From Psoroptes ovis (lineage: Eukaryota; Arthropoda; Arachnida; Sarcoptiformes; Psoroptidae): DNA of 64,000 bases. The DNA lies in assembly GCA_002943765.1 (NCBI GenBank), contig PQWQ01000005.1, positions 3,969,001-4,033,000 of the forward strand. The letters run 5' to 3'. The position numbers and the translations under genes were made by a program. The notes under the pieces were generated by a model. That model did not search any database. It saw nothing but the letters and a program-made list of their open reading frames with translations, and was not told the DNA's origin. This document shows positions 25,356 to 36,800 of this stretch, piece after piece. Within the stretch, counting starts at the first letter, position 1; the number at the start of each line of letters is the position of its first letter.

Positions 25356-26792
25356 GATGTTTTTGTGAATATTTTTTTGGCAACAAAAATATTTGGCAGC
25401 AAAAATGTTTCAATTATATTATTAATTATTTGATTGTTGTTGTTGTTGGCACAAATCAATTAATTTGTTTGTAAACTTATTATGTCATCAATACCTCAAT
25501 AAATCATAAATCATTTGAATGAATTCATTTTCTTTTTTTTTGACTAAGTTTTTTTCGATAATTTGAGTTTGATTTTGCCCCCTTTGGCTCTTGACTGACT
25601 GCGAGCAGCAGCAAGCGAAAGCAGCAAGCCAGGCACACATCAGTATACATATGTGACATTTAGTTGAAAGCATGCTAAAGCACAACACACACCACTGTGT
25701 GCAAAACCAGTAAACAGCTTTACGCGTATGCGTGTGTTATTTATGTGGCCAATAGCTTGCTTGTTTGTTTTTCATTTCGTTTGATTGAAGAGGTTAAACA
25801 TGACCAATGGGTTTAATTTGAATAGTTCATTTAAAATCATTTACTTACCCTTACTTTTGATCATCTGTTTTTTGTATAACTTTTTTGATTATTGTTTTTG
25901 TAATAATTGTCAATGACTATTCGAGAGTTTGATCATGTCTTTTACATTAACAAACAAACTTATAATCGTCAATTGAAATAAGAATGAATAGTGCAATATA
26001 CAATCAATCCTCTCGTGGGATAATATTTAGATGCACACAAGCATTCACTTCACAAAAATGACTAAATGAAAATTTTCCATCAAAAGTTATAAATATGGAA
26101 AATTGAATTGAATTGATTAATTTATAGGTCATGTCATTTCACTAATCATAATTGAAAATTGTTTGAATTGGAAATCATGGAAACCAATCATTGATTTATG
26201 TATTTATCATGATAAAAATTATTTTAAAAGGAACAAACACAAGAACATTTTTGATTGAACCTGAACACTAAAATGTATTAAATACTTTAAATTGAATGAA
26301 TATGGGTTCGAATAAACAATTGTTTCATTAAATATGAATGAATGAATAGTTAAATTAAAAAAGAATCAGGTTTGTATCAATTTTTAATATATCACATATT
26401 CATTATGTTTGTATGCTTCCTCTTTTTTTGTTTTTACTGGTGAAATGTGCGCCTGTGTCTTCATATCAAATAATTGAAATTGGATTTTTCATTATGTGTG
26501 AACATGGTACCGATTTGATGATCGGAATCGAAATGAATTGCTTTGAAGCATCCATGAAGCGACACATGTCAATGACCGTTTCGTTGGATTCGGCAATTGA
26601 ATGAAGAGAAGAATTGAACTGAATTTATGCAAAGAATTGAATTCTAATTATTTTCATTCATTTTATTTTAAATTTAAATTACAAATCGAAATGACACAAA
26701 AATAGAAAATGTTCATTTATTTTTAATTTACAGAATCGCCAACAGAAATATCACACACACACGTACTGATTCATTAATAAATAACATTGTTA
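25356..26792. other. Intergenic region
   Basis: 1.4 kb between two same-strand genes. It contains the upstream region of the 22801-25355 gene and, near 26716-26721, a candidate minus-strand poly(A) hexamer for NDRG. The open frames at 25488-25688 and 26413-26604 show no family resemblance. Confidence 0.5.
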
Positions 26793-29105
26793 TTAATCAA
26801 GATCATCATTATCAAGTAGATCATCGAATCGATTGAAAAAATCTTTATGAATCAATTTTTGTAATAATTGTTGCTGTTGTGATGTTGGCATTTGTACAAT
26901 ATTATTACCACCAACAGTACCATTACTCATACTTAGATCAGAATTTAATAATATTCCATCATCCCAATTGGATGAATGTTGTTGTTGATGTGCATTTGTT
27001 AACATCATTGAATTATAAATGCTGTGATGATGAGCACCACCGCTGCCAATACCAATGATTGGATCATTATCAATATCCATATAAGAATCATTATAAAGAT
27101 CATCACTATTATCATCGCCTATTAAATCAATTGGCTGATGTTGTCGATCATCATTGATACCATTCATGGACAATTGATGATAACGACTATCATTTGTTGA
27201 ACCATTCGTCAATTTATTATTCGATGATGATTTACCATTTGTCATTGTTCGATCCATTTTTGTATCCACTATGTTATGTTGATCGTTTGAACTTTTAAGT
27301 TTTTGATTGACATTTGATTTTTCGAAAACGTTTTTGTTATTGTTACTGTTGTTGGTTGAACTATTATTATTTTGGATTGAATTTAGCTGCGATCGTTTTC
27401 GACTCGAATTATTGTCTTTATCGAATGAATAGTTGTGATGTCTTTTGCTTTAAATTTTAATTTTTTATAATCCAAATAAAGATTGATTTCGATTGAAATC
27501 AGTGTCATCAAATTTCAATTAATTGAACTTAAAAAAACCAAAACACAATGAGTTTAAAATGGAAAAACAAAACATTGAGTGCTGTTCATAAACACTAGTA
27601 CAAAATAAAACTTCAAAATGAAATATAATTTTCAAATTTTTATTCATTTAATTCAAAGATGTGTTTAAATTGAGATTCTAGATCGATTTTAATACATATT
27701 AAATGGATTTTGATTGACAATCGAAAATGTTGTGACTAATTTCATTAAAGGGTTGAGTAAATTGATTATTTTAGAATGGAAAAGTCAAAAAACTATCAAT
27801 AAACTTACAATATCCTAAACCTTGACAAAATAATATCAATTTGTTGGTGAATAAATCGGTTGCTTCGTCCAATATCGATGCACAATCATTTGCATTCCAA
27901 CGGGTGACAATTTTATTATCAATCAATGATTCTAATGCATTAGCATGACGTTGTAATTCAGGATATGAACCGGCTACAATCAGCGTTGGTACAACTAATT
28001 CATTTTTGATTTTTGTCGCAATATTTGATCGTCTCAAATAGTGAATGGAAAGAATGTGAGTAAAAGTTTTATTTTATCGAATTTAAATGCATTTACTTCA
28101 TATAAGACCGTATGAATGGTCGTAAATTTTTCGAATTGATACGTTTGTGTAATTGTTCCAAGTATTGTTTTATTGATCCTTCAGTGTCCAAATCTTTTTT
28201 ACCAGTCAATGTCTACGATAGATAGATGATGGTTTGAAAGCAAAAAGTAAAATTTAAACAACGTTTGAAACATACTAAACCGAATTTATGTCGAACCAAA
28301 TAATTATCGGTAGTTTTATTCATACCGAACACCCGTAAACGCCATAAATTGAATTTATTTTGGCCATAAGAAAAGATATTATTTTCATTTGATGCACGGC
28401 AATGTATCAAAATATTTCCCAACACTCGATCAGGATGATTTATCTTTGATTGATTGATTTTAAATTGAAATATCAATAAAAATATGCTATGCCCAAAAAC
28501 ACTTACAGCCATTCTCAATAAAATATCAGCACCAGCACCTTCACCGAATGTTACACAAGTTTCGATGCCAAAATAATCCAATACTTGCACTAAATCTTCG
28601 CTAATCTGATCGAATGTAGGAAATTCAAAAAATGGTGGCAAATCAATGGCATCATACTCTTGTCCAGGCATATCGACATGTATCCATATTGATTTCTGTT
28701 TGATACGCGCCATGCATGGATGTTCTAGTAATTTATAATAATCTTCATCTAGGATCGATTATAATCGATTAGGAAATAGATATACGACTAATTTTTTACA
28801 CATACGATTAGTTCCTAAATCATGTACAGTCATAAATACAAGTGTTGATGGCTGCAAATTATCAATATCACCTTTCACAAATACATTCAAATATCCACAA
28901 ACATCAGTTTTGATTTCAAATTGCTTCAGGGTTTGTCAGTGCCATTGTTATTATCGTTATTGAATCAAAAATTATCATGCAATTTTGTTATTTAAAAGTG
29001 AATTTTACAACAGAAAATAATAATTATAATACACACCAATTCCATAAGTTGGTCTTCATCTTGTGTTTCACCATCACCACGATATGCTTTACCTCGTCGA
29101 TTCAT
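26793..29105 (-). CDS. NDRG: NDRG family protein (N-myc downstream-regulated, inactive alpha/beta hydrolase fold), 7 exons
   Basis: Exons 29105-29037, 28923-28806, 28748-28507, 28443-28276, 28212-28097, 28032-27805 (or 27809) and 27447-26793. The protein is about 531 aa if the last exon joins in the long frame. NDRG landmarks in order: VFMTVHDLGTNH (human HDIGMNH), WIHVDMPGQE (HVDAPGQ), FPTFDQISEDL, FGEGAGADILLRMA where hydrolases have their nucleophile elbow, INHPDRVLGNILIH, LYLVRHKFGL-type segment, PTLIVAGSYPE and ILFCQGLGY. The GxSxG serine is absent (GEGAG), as in all NDRGs, so no hydrolase activity is expected. Known members act in stress, differentiation and trafficking. The C-terminal 200 residues are Asn/Asp/Ser-rich and not conserved. 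The best donor of exon 6 (GTAAGT at 27808) does not keep frame with this tail, so the last junction is uncertain. Confidence 0.88.
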
Positions 29106-29750
29106 TTTTTATTCTTATCAAAACTTTATTGCAAAATTGTAATAAAGTCGTTGTAATGATAATTCGACTATTCTTTTGACTTTCAATTAGATCAAAGAAA
29201 AACATTTCAAATGTATTTAGTGCGGAGAAATCAATTGGATAAATTGATTAAAAAAATGAAAAAAAAATTGATTTAATGCTTGGTCATGATCAATGTATTG
29301 ATCATTGATCAATAAAACACAAACACACACAGACATTTAATGATCAATGATTTCTCAATTTGTTTCCATTTTTAATTTAATTTTTTTTGACAAATGAACA
29401 TTCGAATCAGACCGCACTCAAATGAATGAAACGTGCAAAATTCCCTGGAAAAAATCCAATCCAATCCGATGAATTGCATTGAGAAAATACACTTGCCATT
29501 ATCAGTGATACTGTGAAATGAAAATAGCAAAAAATAAAATAATCCAAAAATGTCCAAATTGAATAATTTGTTATTTTTGGATTACTTTTTACAGCTTTTA
29601 TTGGAAACATAACAACATCTCAGATATATCTTTGCTTGAAAATAGCAATTAATAATCTAAAAATGTTTAGTGTCAATGATCATGAAATAATGATTAGATC
29701 AAAATGCCTGTAAGCGTTTTTTTAAGTGCTGAATGTGTAAAAAAGGGAAT

Positions 29751-29873
29751 TACAGAGTTTCAAGTTTTTATTCAGAGTTTTAAAGTTAATTTTCGTAGTT
29801 TTGAATCCGATTTCATATGGTAAAATTACGAAATTGAGTTTTAAAACTATGAATTGAAACTTTAAACCCTGTA
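29751..29873. mobile_element. TA-flanked palindromic MITE, second family, copy 1
   Basis: About 123 bp, from TACAGAGTTTCAAGTTT to AAACTTTAAACCCTGTA. The right half is close to the reverse complement of the left half over roughly 50 bp (AGTTTTAAAGTTAATTTTCG against GAAATTGAGTTTTAAAACT). TA at both ends suggests a TA target duplication. No coding sequence. Confidence 0.72.
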
Positions 29874-30218
29874 AATAAAAAAATATAGCGAATTATGTCA
29901 TGGTCACAAATTTTCGGGATGGGTTTCATCAATATGTTTTTGTGTGTTTGTGTATGACAGAATTTCGTAATGGAATATCATATCATATATATTGATATTA
30001 TGTAATTGTGAGATTATCTTCTTCTTTGTTGTGATTATCTTCGATTATGTCAACACTTTCGCTTCGAGATATTTATCTTGGATTTCATGCATTAACATAT
30101 CTATGTGAAATGCTATTTGAATGACCTTCAATCTCTCTCATCATCATATTTTCGATCCGAAATTTCTCTTCAAAAAACAATTTTTATTCTCAGAAATTGA
30201 AAAATAATCGATTTTTGA

Positions 30219-30226
30219 TATAAAAA
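30219..30226 (+). promoter_or_regulatory. TATA box of the Val-Pro repeat gene
   Basis: TATAAAAA lies 60 bp before the start codon at 30286, which leaves room for a start site and a short leader of about 30 nt. It is the clearest core-promoter element in the window. Confidence 0.6.
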
Positions 30227-30285
30227 TGGCACTTTTTTTCAATTTTTAAAAATTTGAAAATTCTTCATTTCGTCGAATACTAAAA

Positions 30286-30639
30286 ATGTTGAAATATTTA
30301 CTATCAATCGTTACGATAATATTGGCCATTCAATTAACGGCGGCCACATTTTTCGATCATGATGATGAACCAGAAGTTCATGTACATAAAGTTGGCTATC
30401 CAGTACATATTGTACACAAAGTTCCATATAAAGTACCAGTTTATGTGCCAGTGAAATTACCACCAAAAGTTATTGTGAAAAAAATACCGGTCAAAGTTCC
30501 AGTCGCTGTTCCATATAAGATTCCGGTCCATATTAAAGTACCATATCCAGTCAAAGTACCAGTTCCATATAAAGTTCCGGTTTATATTGAAAAATATGAA
30601 AGTTACGGCGGTGGCTATGGTGGTGGTGATTATAAATAA
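30286..30639 (+). CDS. Small secreted Val-Pro/Lys repeat protein (cuticle- or matrix-like)
   Basis: An intronless 117-aa protein with a typical signal peptide (MLKYLLSIVTIILAIQLTAA, cleavage expected near residue 20). The mature part is built from short repeats of the form KVPYKVPVYVPV, PYKIPVHIKV and PYPVKVPVPYKVPVY, preceded by a His-containing acidic linker (FFDHDDEPEVHVHK). It ends in a Gly/Tyr tail (GGGYGGGDYK). Arthropod cuticle and silk-associated proteins show such VPV-Lys and GGY blocks, so an extracellular structural role is likely. No cysteine or enzyme motif is present. A TATA box stands 60 bp upstream and AATAAA overlaps the stop codon. The gene has no close paralogue in the window. 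Confidence 0.85.
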   Translation: MLKYLLSIVTIILAIQLTAATFFDHDDEPEVHVHKVGYPVHIVHKVPYKVPVYVPVKLPPKVIVKKIPVKVPVAVPYKIPVHIKVPYPVKVPVPYKVPVYIEKYESYGGGYGGGDYK

Positions 30640-30945
30640 ATGCATTCAATCGAAATATTACCTCTCTCTGTGAATCGATCAATTGAATATTTATGAATTT
30701 TTTTTATTTATTTTTTCGCAGTTGTTTTCTCATAAAATAGGATTCATGACCCTTGAACAAACAAGTCAAACACAAGTCAACAGCAGATATATTTTCAGAA
30801 CAAATTGTTAAACAATTTTAAATTTTTACAAAAAACAAACAAATCAGATCAGTTTATCAAATGTGATTCATAAAATAATAATAAAATCAAAATCAAAAAA
30901 AAATTTGATCAAAGTAATTCCAAATTTCCAAAGCAAACATATGAT
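30640..30945. other. Convergent 3' flank
   Basis: 306 bp between the ends of the Val-Pro repeat gene and the minus-strand mini-filamin. A+T-rich, no feature beyond 3'-UTR sequence. Confidence 0.5.
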
Positions 30946-31657
30946 TCAAGATGACAAAAATTCAGTTACACGAACTTGAAACGGTGATCCAGGTATATCG
31001 GTTTCGGCTATTTTCACTTGAATAGTGTACATACCGGGCGATGTTGGCTTATAACGAATGGTGAATGTACCATTTTCATTGTCAATGATGGCCACGTTTG
31101 CTGATGCACGTTCCGGTCCTTTAGTGTGTACGCGTAAACCTCCTAAAGGTGGCTGCAGCCTACTACAATCAACAACAAATTGATTATGGGTATATGCTTT
31201 TCCAAGTTCATAACCGCGACCCATTACGGTAACCTTGAATAAGTGATTGATTGAAGTGATTGATTAGTAATTATTGAAATAGAATTGATACCTTTTGCAA
31301 TAATTTGCTGATATCTAAATCTTCACCGATAACATTGTATTCAAATGGTGAATTTGGCAGCTTTTTACCTTGACATTTTACTGTCAATTTATATTTACCA
31401 GATTTTAGTGGCACAAAATAAGCGACCAATGAATGTGGATCAACATCTGGCTCAACCAATGCGGTTGACCATAATACTTCTGGTTTGGTTGGCCCATCCA
31501 CTGTCATTTGCAATGAATTTTTCAAATCATTTTTATCAAGTTTTTCATCATCACTATGTATCAATATCAAACACTTTTTACCAGTCGTTGGTTTATGGCC
31601 TGAATTTGGATCTAAAAATTGTCCATATACTCTTATTTTGCTGACATCGATTGCCAT
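30946..31657 (-). CDS. Mini-filamin A: two filamin-type immunoglobulin repeats
   Basis: Exons 31657-31292 and 31233-30946 (phase 0) give 217 aa. Repeat 1 occupies about residues 1-115 (ISKIRVYGQF-like start, then VAYFVPLKSGKYKLTVKCQG and LPNSPFEYNVIG). Repeat 2 occupies about 123-213 (VTVMGRGYELGKAYTHNQF, ANVAIIDNENGTFTIRYKP, SPGMYTIQVK, IPGSPFQVRV). The xPGxY...V and GSPFxVxV patterns are diagnostic of filamin repeats. There is no actin-binding CH domain, hinge or long repeat rod, so this is not a full filamin. No signal peptide, so cytosolic. Filamin repeats bind receptor tails and other partners; the function here is unknown. A paralogous two-repeat gene lies 2 kb away in the opposite orientation. 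Confidence 0.87.
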
Positions 31658-33706
31658 TTCTTGTGTGAGAATTACATTAAATATTGATTTGAACTAAATT
31701 TCAATTGAGAAAAAGCAATTGTCACAAAACTCACATGTTTTGATTCGATTTACGTGAAATTGACAAATTTTGTTCAATCAAAATTTTCAAATGGGATAAT
31801 ATTATTGTGTTTAGTAATTGAATTTAATTGAATTGAAAATAATTACATTTGAAAAGTTTTGCAAAAAAGATATTTATTTATTTATTTTTTCATATTGAAA
31901 ATGCTACTATCATTTGAAATTCTTATTCAAAAATCTTAATTTTTTATTTGACAAATTCGTGAATTATATCAAACCACAATGATGATGATGACAATGCGTC
32001 GAATTTAGTATTTAATTTACGATTATTTTAACGAAAAATAACCACAGAAAAAAATTATTATTTTGCCAACAAATTTTTACTTGGTGAAAAAGTAATCATA
32101 TCCAAATCAATTAAACATCTTTGTTCGAGATTTTTTCAAATGTTTTCCTTTTAATGTTTAGCCTTTTATTATTTGAAAATATTCAACTGGCGGAACGCAA
32201 AAACAGAATATTCATTCAAGTCAAAACATCATCGCTAACCGTGTTTTTCAGATATGAATGAATGAACAAATTGAACAAAAATTGTATCGAAATTGAAAAT
32301 ATTCGAATCGATTTTGCTTCAAATATTTTTCTACCATGAAATCCTTTCATGATTGGTGAAAGTATCATATGATAACTGTTGATCAATGTTTGTTTTTTGG
32401 ATATTTTTATTTTATTCAAATATTTCAGTTAGAAGAAAAACATATGGCGCCAATTTCAAATTTTTTTTTACGTTCAAATTACTTTTACAACGCAGATGTA
32501 ATTTGATTTTGAAAATTTTTTGGCAGACATTTGTGTGTGTGTCTGTGTGAGTATGTGTGTGAAAAACAAAACTGTTTACCATTTATGAATACTTTTGAAT
32601 GTTTTGATTAATTGAATATCGTTATTTTATATTCAATTAATGAATATAAGCCATTCTAAATAAAGTCACATAAATAAATAAACAAGAATATTTATTGTTT
32701 GAATGTTTTTATTCATTTATTTATAATTAGCATAGATGTTGATGTCATCAAAAAAAATGTCTAAAATTAATTCACTCCTAATAACCTAATACGGATTTAT
32801 GATTATAATTTTTAGTGTTTGAAATAAAACAAATAAATGTCGAAATATTAAAAAACGGCTGAAAACAGTTAAGAAATTCTTAACTCTTTGGCCAATTTTT
32901 GTAAAGAATTCTATTTATTCGAAATCAATTGATTCGAATAGCGGAAAATTTGAGTTTTCACGAATATTATTTTAATGAATTGATTTAAATATATCAAATT
33001 GAAACAATAATAAATTTCACAATTGAAATGAAAGATTTGTGAGATTTGAGATTTTACAGGCTTTGAAGTTTTTATTCATAGTTTTAAAGTTAATTTTCGT
33101 AGTTATGAATGCCATTTCGAATCGTAAAATTATTAAATTCAATTTTAAAACTACGAATTAAAACTTTAAACCCTAGTATTATTACGAATGAATTAATTGC
33201 AATTGTATTGCAAAAAAACAATTTTTGAAATTTAAAGACAAGAAAACATTTTAATTAATTGAAATAATAAAGAATTTATTTTTAGATTCTTCATCATGAA
33301 AAGGGCGTTCAATGTTTGCCTACTGACGACAATATTATGTTTTTTTGTATTGCAGAATATTTTGGTTGATGAAATTCTGTGGATGCTAAAGATGCAAATA
33401 AATACAACAGTTAACGTGTACACGTACATGTACTATACTGTCAATTATTTTCGGTCTAAAATACCAGAGAATTAATTTTTTATTAGCCATTTTTTTTCGG
33501 TTAAATTTTCGACGAAAAACAATATTCTCTCAACAATTTTCATTCATTCATTCATTTTCAAAATTCATTCAAAGTGATTTTTTTCTTCTTAATTTTACTT
33601 TAAGGTAATAATTTGAATTTTTGAATTCTTTCATTTCAATCTTAAATTTTCGTCCTTAAAATTTGGTCCAGGAACCAATTTTTACAGAAATTAAAATTTA
33701 ACCAAA
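31658..33706. other. Spacer between the two mini-filamin genes
   Basis: A 2-kb region between two divergent start codons, so both promoters are expected here. It contains the second-family MITE at 33055-33178. A donor-like AAGGTAATAA near 33602 and an acceptor TTTTTACAG ending at 33687 suggest a 5'-UTR intron of mini-filamin B. Confidence 0.45.
33055..33178. mobile_element. TA-flanked palindromic MITE, second family, copy 2
   Basis: Starts TACAGGCTTTGAAGTTT and ends AAACTTTAAACCCTAGTA. The inner arms TTAATTTTCGTAGTTATGAA and AATTTTAAAACTACGAATTA are near reverse complements. Clearly the same family as the copies at 29751 and 45647. Confidence 0.72.
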
Positions 33707-34347
33707 ATGAGTATTTCAGCACACGGCGGCGGTCTTGTCAATGGCATCGCTGGTATGGAAAATAAATTCACCGTATTTACATCAGGTAAACCAGTTTCAG
33801 GTTTAACTGTTGCATTTGAAGGTTAGTTTGATTTTTATGAAAAATTTAAATAATAATAATTTTATAATGACTGATCATTCAAATTCTATGATCAACAGGT
33901 CCAACAAAACCAGAAATCAGTTTCAATTCAAATAAAGAAGGTGCAGTTGATGTTGGTTATACACCGAAAGCTGGCGGTCAATATAAGATTCATATTAAAT
34001 ATGAAGGAAAAGAAATTGTTGGTTCACCATTCAAATGTAATATTACTGGTGATGAACAAACACATCGTAAATTAACGGAAAAAGTTAAAGTTAGCGGTGC
34101 CAATCTTTCGGCTGGTAAAATAAATGAAGATAATCAACTGATCATTGATTGCAAAGAAGCTGGTATTACTGGCGGCATCAGTTTTGCTATGGAAGGACCA
34201 GCTAAAGTTGAAGTCAGTTTCCGTAACAATAATGATGGTACTATCACTGTCATCTATAAACCACCAACACCTGGTGATTATAAACTTCATTTGAAATTCA
34301 ATGATATTCACTTGCCAGGTTCACCATTTCCGATTGTTGTTTCTTAA
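33707..34347 (+). CDS. Mini-filamin B: two filamin-type immunoglobulin repeats
   Basis: Exons 33707-33821 and 33899-34347 (phase 1) give 187 aa. Repeat 1 is about residues 1-90 (SAHGGGLVNGIAGMENKFTV, GYTPKAGGQYKIHIKYEGK, VGSPFKCNIT). Repeat 2 is about 97-187 (VKVSGANLSAGKINEDNQL, NNDGTITVIYKPPTPGDYKL, LPGSPFPIVV). As in mini-filamin A, no CH domain and no signal peptide. The protein stops right at the last repeat strand. Intron positions differ from mini-filamin A: between the repeats there, inside repeat 1 here, so the pair is not a simple recent copy. A poly(A) hexamer is at 34509. Partners and function cannot be read from sequence. Confidence 0.87.
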
Positions 34348-35183
34348 ATTTTTCAACCAAAACCAAAAAACACAAAGCCAAAACTATTCAATTGAGCCCT
34401 GTGCGCACCACATCTTCTTTAATGAAATTCAAATAATCGTTTAAAAAAATAACTTTAAAAAATTACATTGACATAAATTGAAAATAACTAAAAATAACCG
34501 AAAAACAAAATAAATATATTCAGAATTACATCTCTCTTTATTTAATTATTAATTGCCAATGTCAAATGTGTATTGCAACCCGTAAATAATAACAAGCAAT
34601 CAAAATGATGATGATAAACACACAACAAATTGCTCAATCACAATATCGAATTGTTACTAAATATGTTATATGAAAGTGTGGGTGTATTTCTTTTTTCAAG
34701 AGAAAAAATTTTCCAAGTAAATTTCAATTCAAATCAATTGATTGATTTTGAATATTTATTAAAATTAAATTAACCCTTTCAAAAAAATGAGTTACTTGTA
34801 ATATCAATTGTTTTGATGATGTTGTTGTTTCTATTTTCTTGATCCTTCAAAAGTTTAAGCAGCTTAATCATCGGCTGTCTACTTTAGTATAACAATTTAA
34901 AATGTTTATTTCTATTCTCAAACACCAGATGACACTTGATTTCTGTTCTATTGATTTGAAAAGTTGAAAATTTGAATTTTTTCCCATTGATTCTGGTACA
35001 GATTCTGGAACAAAATTTGTTCCCTTTTTTTCTGGTTGTAGTGGCTCCCAGAATTCAGAACTGGGCAAATCGTATTGAGTTTTGTTTTGGTCGAAATTCT
35101 TTTTTTTCTTCGATAAAAATCCTATTCAATTAGTTGATTTTCAATTTTGAAAAAAATCAATTAAAATCAATTGATGAAAACAA
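34348..35183. other. Intergenic region
   Basis: 836 bp with the mini-filamin B poly(A) signal and the presumed elongase promoter. The minus-strand open frame at 34868-35068 has no support. Confidence 0.5.
34509..34514 (+). terminator. Polyadenylation hexamer of mini-filamin B
   Basis: AATAAA 162 nt after the stop codon. Confidence 0.45.
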
Positions 35184-36775
35184 ATGGAAACATCATCAGC
35201 AGTTTTGAATAATCATAGCAATAATTTTCAATCATATTTAGATGAATTATTAACACGTTTGAATCAAACATATTATCGTCGAACATTGACAAAATTACCA
35301 TCATATTTTTATTATTTAATCAAACCATTTGCAAATTTATGTTTCTATTATGAATATTTTGATCAATATTCTGGTAAATCATTCAAATTTGATTTATCAT
35401 CAAATGATTGATTTAAATTATTTTGTTTCAAATAAAAATTTTAGATCAAAAATTACGAAAATGGCCATTAATGGGTTCAATATTTGGACCATTAATTATA
35501 ATAACTGTTTACTTGACCATAGTCTATTATGGATATCAATCGCTAAAACATGGTCAAAAACATCTCTTAACATCATCCAAATCATCATCATCAATGTCAT
35601 CAATACAACGATGGATATTAAAATTAAATAATAATCCGTATAGAATGCATCCTCATCATTCACACAATCATCATCACCATCATCATCATCATGGTAAAAT
35701 TGGTCATAGTAATCACCAAAATAGCATTTTCAATTTTTATAAACGAATAAGTCAAAATTTGTTTGATTTTACATTCATAACACAAACAACCGTATTCACC
35801 ATGTTTGTTATAGTTTATAATGTTTGTATGGCCGCACTGAACGCATGGATCGCCTATGAAGTATGATGAATTTCCCAATTGATTAAAATAATCATTTTAA
35901 TTGATTTATATTTATTTTCGAAGCTAATCTATTGTGGATTGAAATTGAATTATAATTTTCTTTGTCAATTGGTATATGTCGATATCGATAATCCATATGA
36001 AACAAGAGTATGTTAAGATCTTGATTCGATTTTTTTTCTTATTCGAAAATTTAACATCCAATCCTTTGATTTGAATAGATAGCTCATGCTATTTGGTGGT
36101 ATTTCATATCGAAAGGAATCGAATTAATTGATACATTATTGATCATAATGAAACAAAAAACAAATCAATTAACATTTCTACATATATATCATCATTCAAC
36201 AATGTTTCTAGTTTGGTGGGTCGGAGCTAAATTTGTACCCGGTGGTTCAGCCGTTACTGGAGCATTAGTCAATTGCTTGGTACATGTCTTGATGTACACT
36301 TATTATGCATTATCATCGTTCGGTAATTCATTCAAACCATATTTATGGTGGAAAAAATACTTGACAATCATTCAATTAGTAAGTGTATAATCATTTCATT
36401 CGACACGCAAATTAATTGATCTAAAATTTGATTTGAATCTTGTAGATACAATTTACATTGGGTGTTACACTGGGATTAAATTCCATAATAACCGGTTGCC
36501 AATTTACCCGATGGATGCAATATGTATTTGTTTGTTATGCATTCTCCTTTCTTATATTATTCGGTAATTTTTATCGTAAAACATATACACAAACAATTGG
36601 TAGTAATCAAATTAAATCAGAAAAAATCTCCAATTATGATGACCATAATAACGTTCGATCATCGATACAGCAATCAATCAAAGATGAAGATCTTAACAAA
36701 GAATCAGTGAATAAAAAACGAGAAAAATTAAGCTTAATCAGAAGAAAAAATAAGCGAGGTAAAAAAATGAAATGA
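35184..36775 (+). CDS. Very-long-chain fatty acid elongase (ELOVL/ELO family), 5 exons
   Basis: Exons 35184-35373, 35445-35860, 35924-36007, 36079-36378 and 36446-36775 give 439 aa, longer than the usual 270-320. ELO landmarks: RKWPLMGS after the first loop, WWYFISKGIELIDTL, the catalytic histidine box HIYHH at 265-269, NCLVHVLMYTYYALSS and KPYLWWKKYLT. The C-terminus is KKMK, a KKxx-type ER retrieval signal. The enzyme should condense malonyl-CoA with acyl-CoA at the ER, the first elongation step; resemblance is strongest to ELOVL4/7-type enzymes. The extra length comes from a Ser/His-rich insert between the first two membrane segments (His-rich at 132-151) and a charged C-terminal tail. Substrate chain length cannot be told. 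A poly(A) hexamer lies at 36795. Confidence 0.92.
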
Positions 36776-36794
36776 TATCATTGTTCTTCATGAA

Positions 36795-36800
36795 AATAAA
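36795..36800 (+). terminator. Polyadenylation hexamer of the elongase
   Basis: AATAAA 20 nt after the stop codon. Confidence 0.45.

Larger units (their letters stand above)
29106..30285. other. Intergenic region with one 125-bp MITE
   Basis: Divergent spacer between NDRG and the Val-Pro repeat gene. It holds the element at 29751-29873 and a TATA box at 30219. Overlapping open frames at 29372-29610 have no supporting features. Confidence 0.5.

Noticed and set aside
29372..29610. Two overlapping minus-strand frames upstream of NDRG
   Set aside because: No similarity between frames and known families, and no continuation by splicing.
35329..35631. Plus-strand frame overlapping elongase exons 1-2
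   Set aside because: Reads the elongase in the wrong frame; the correct frame shows the ELO motifs after splicing.
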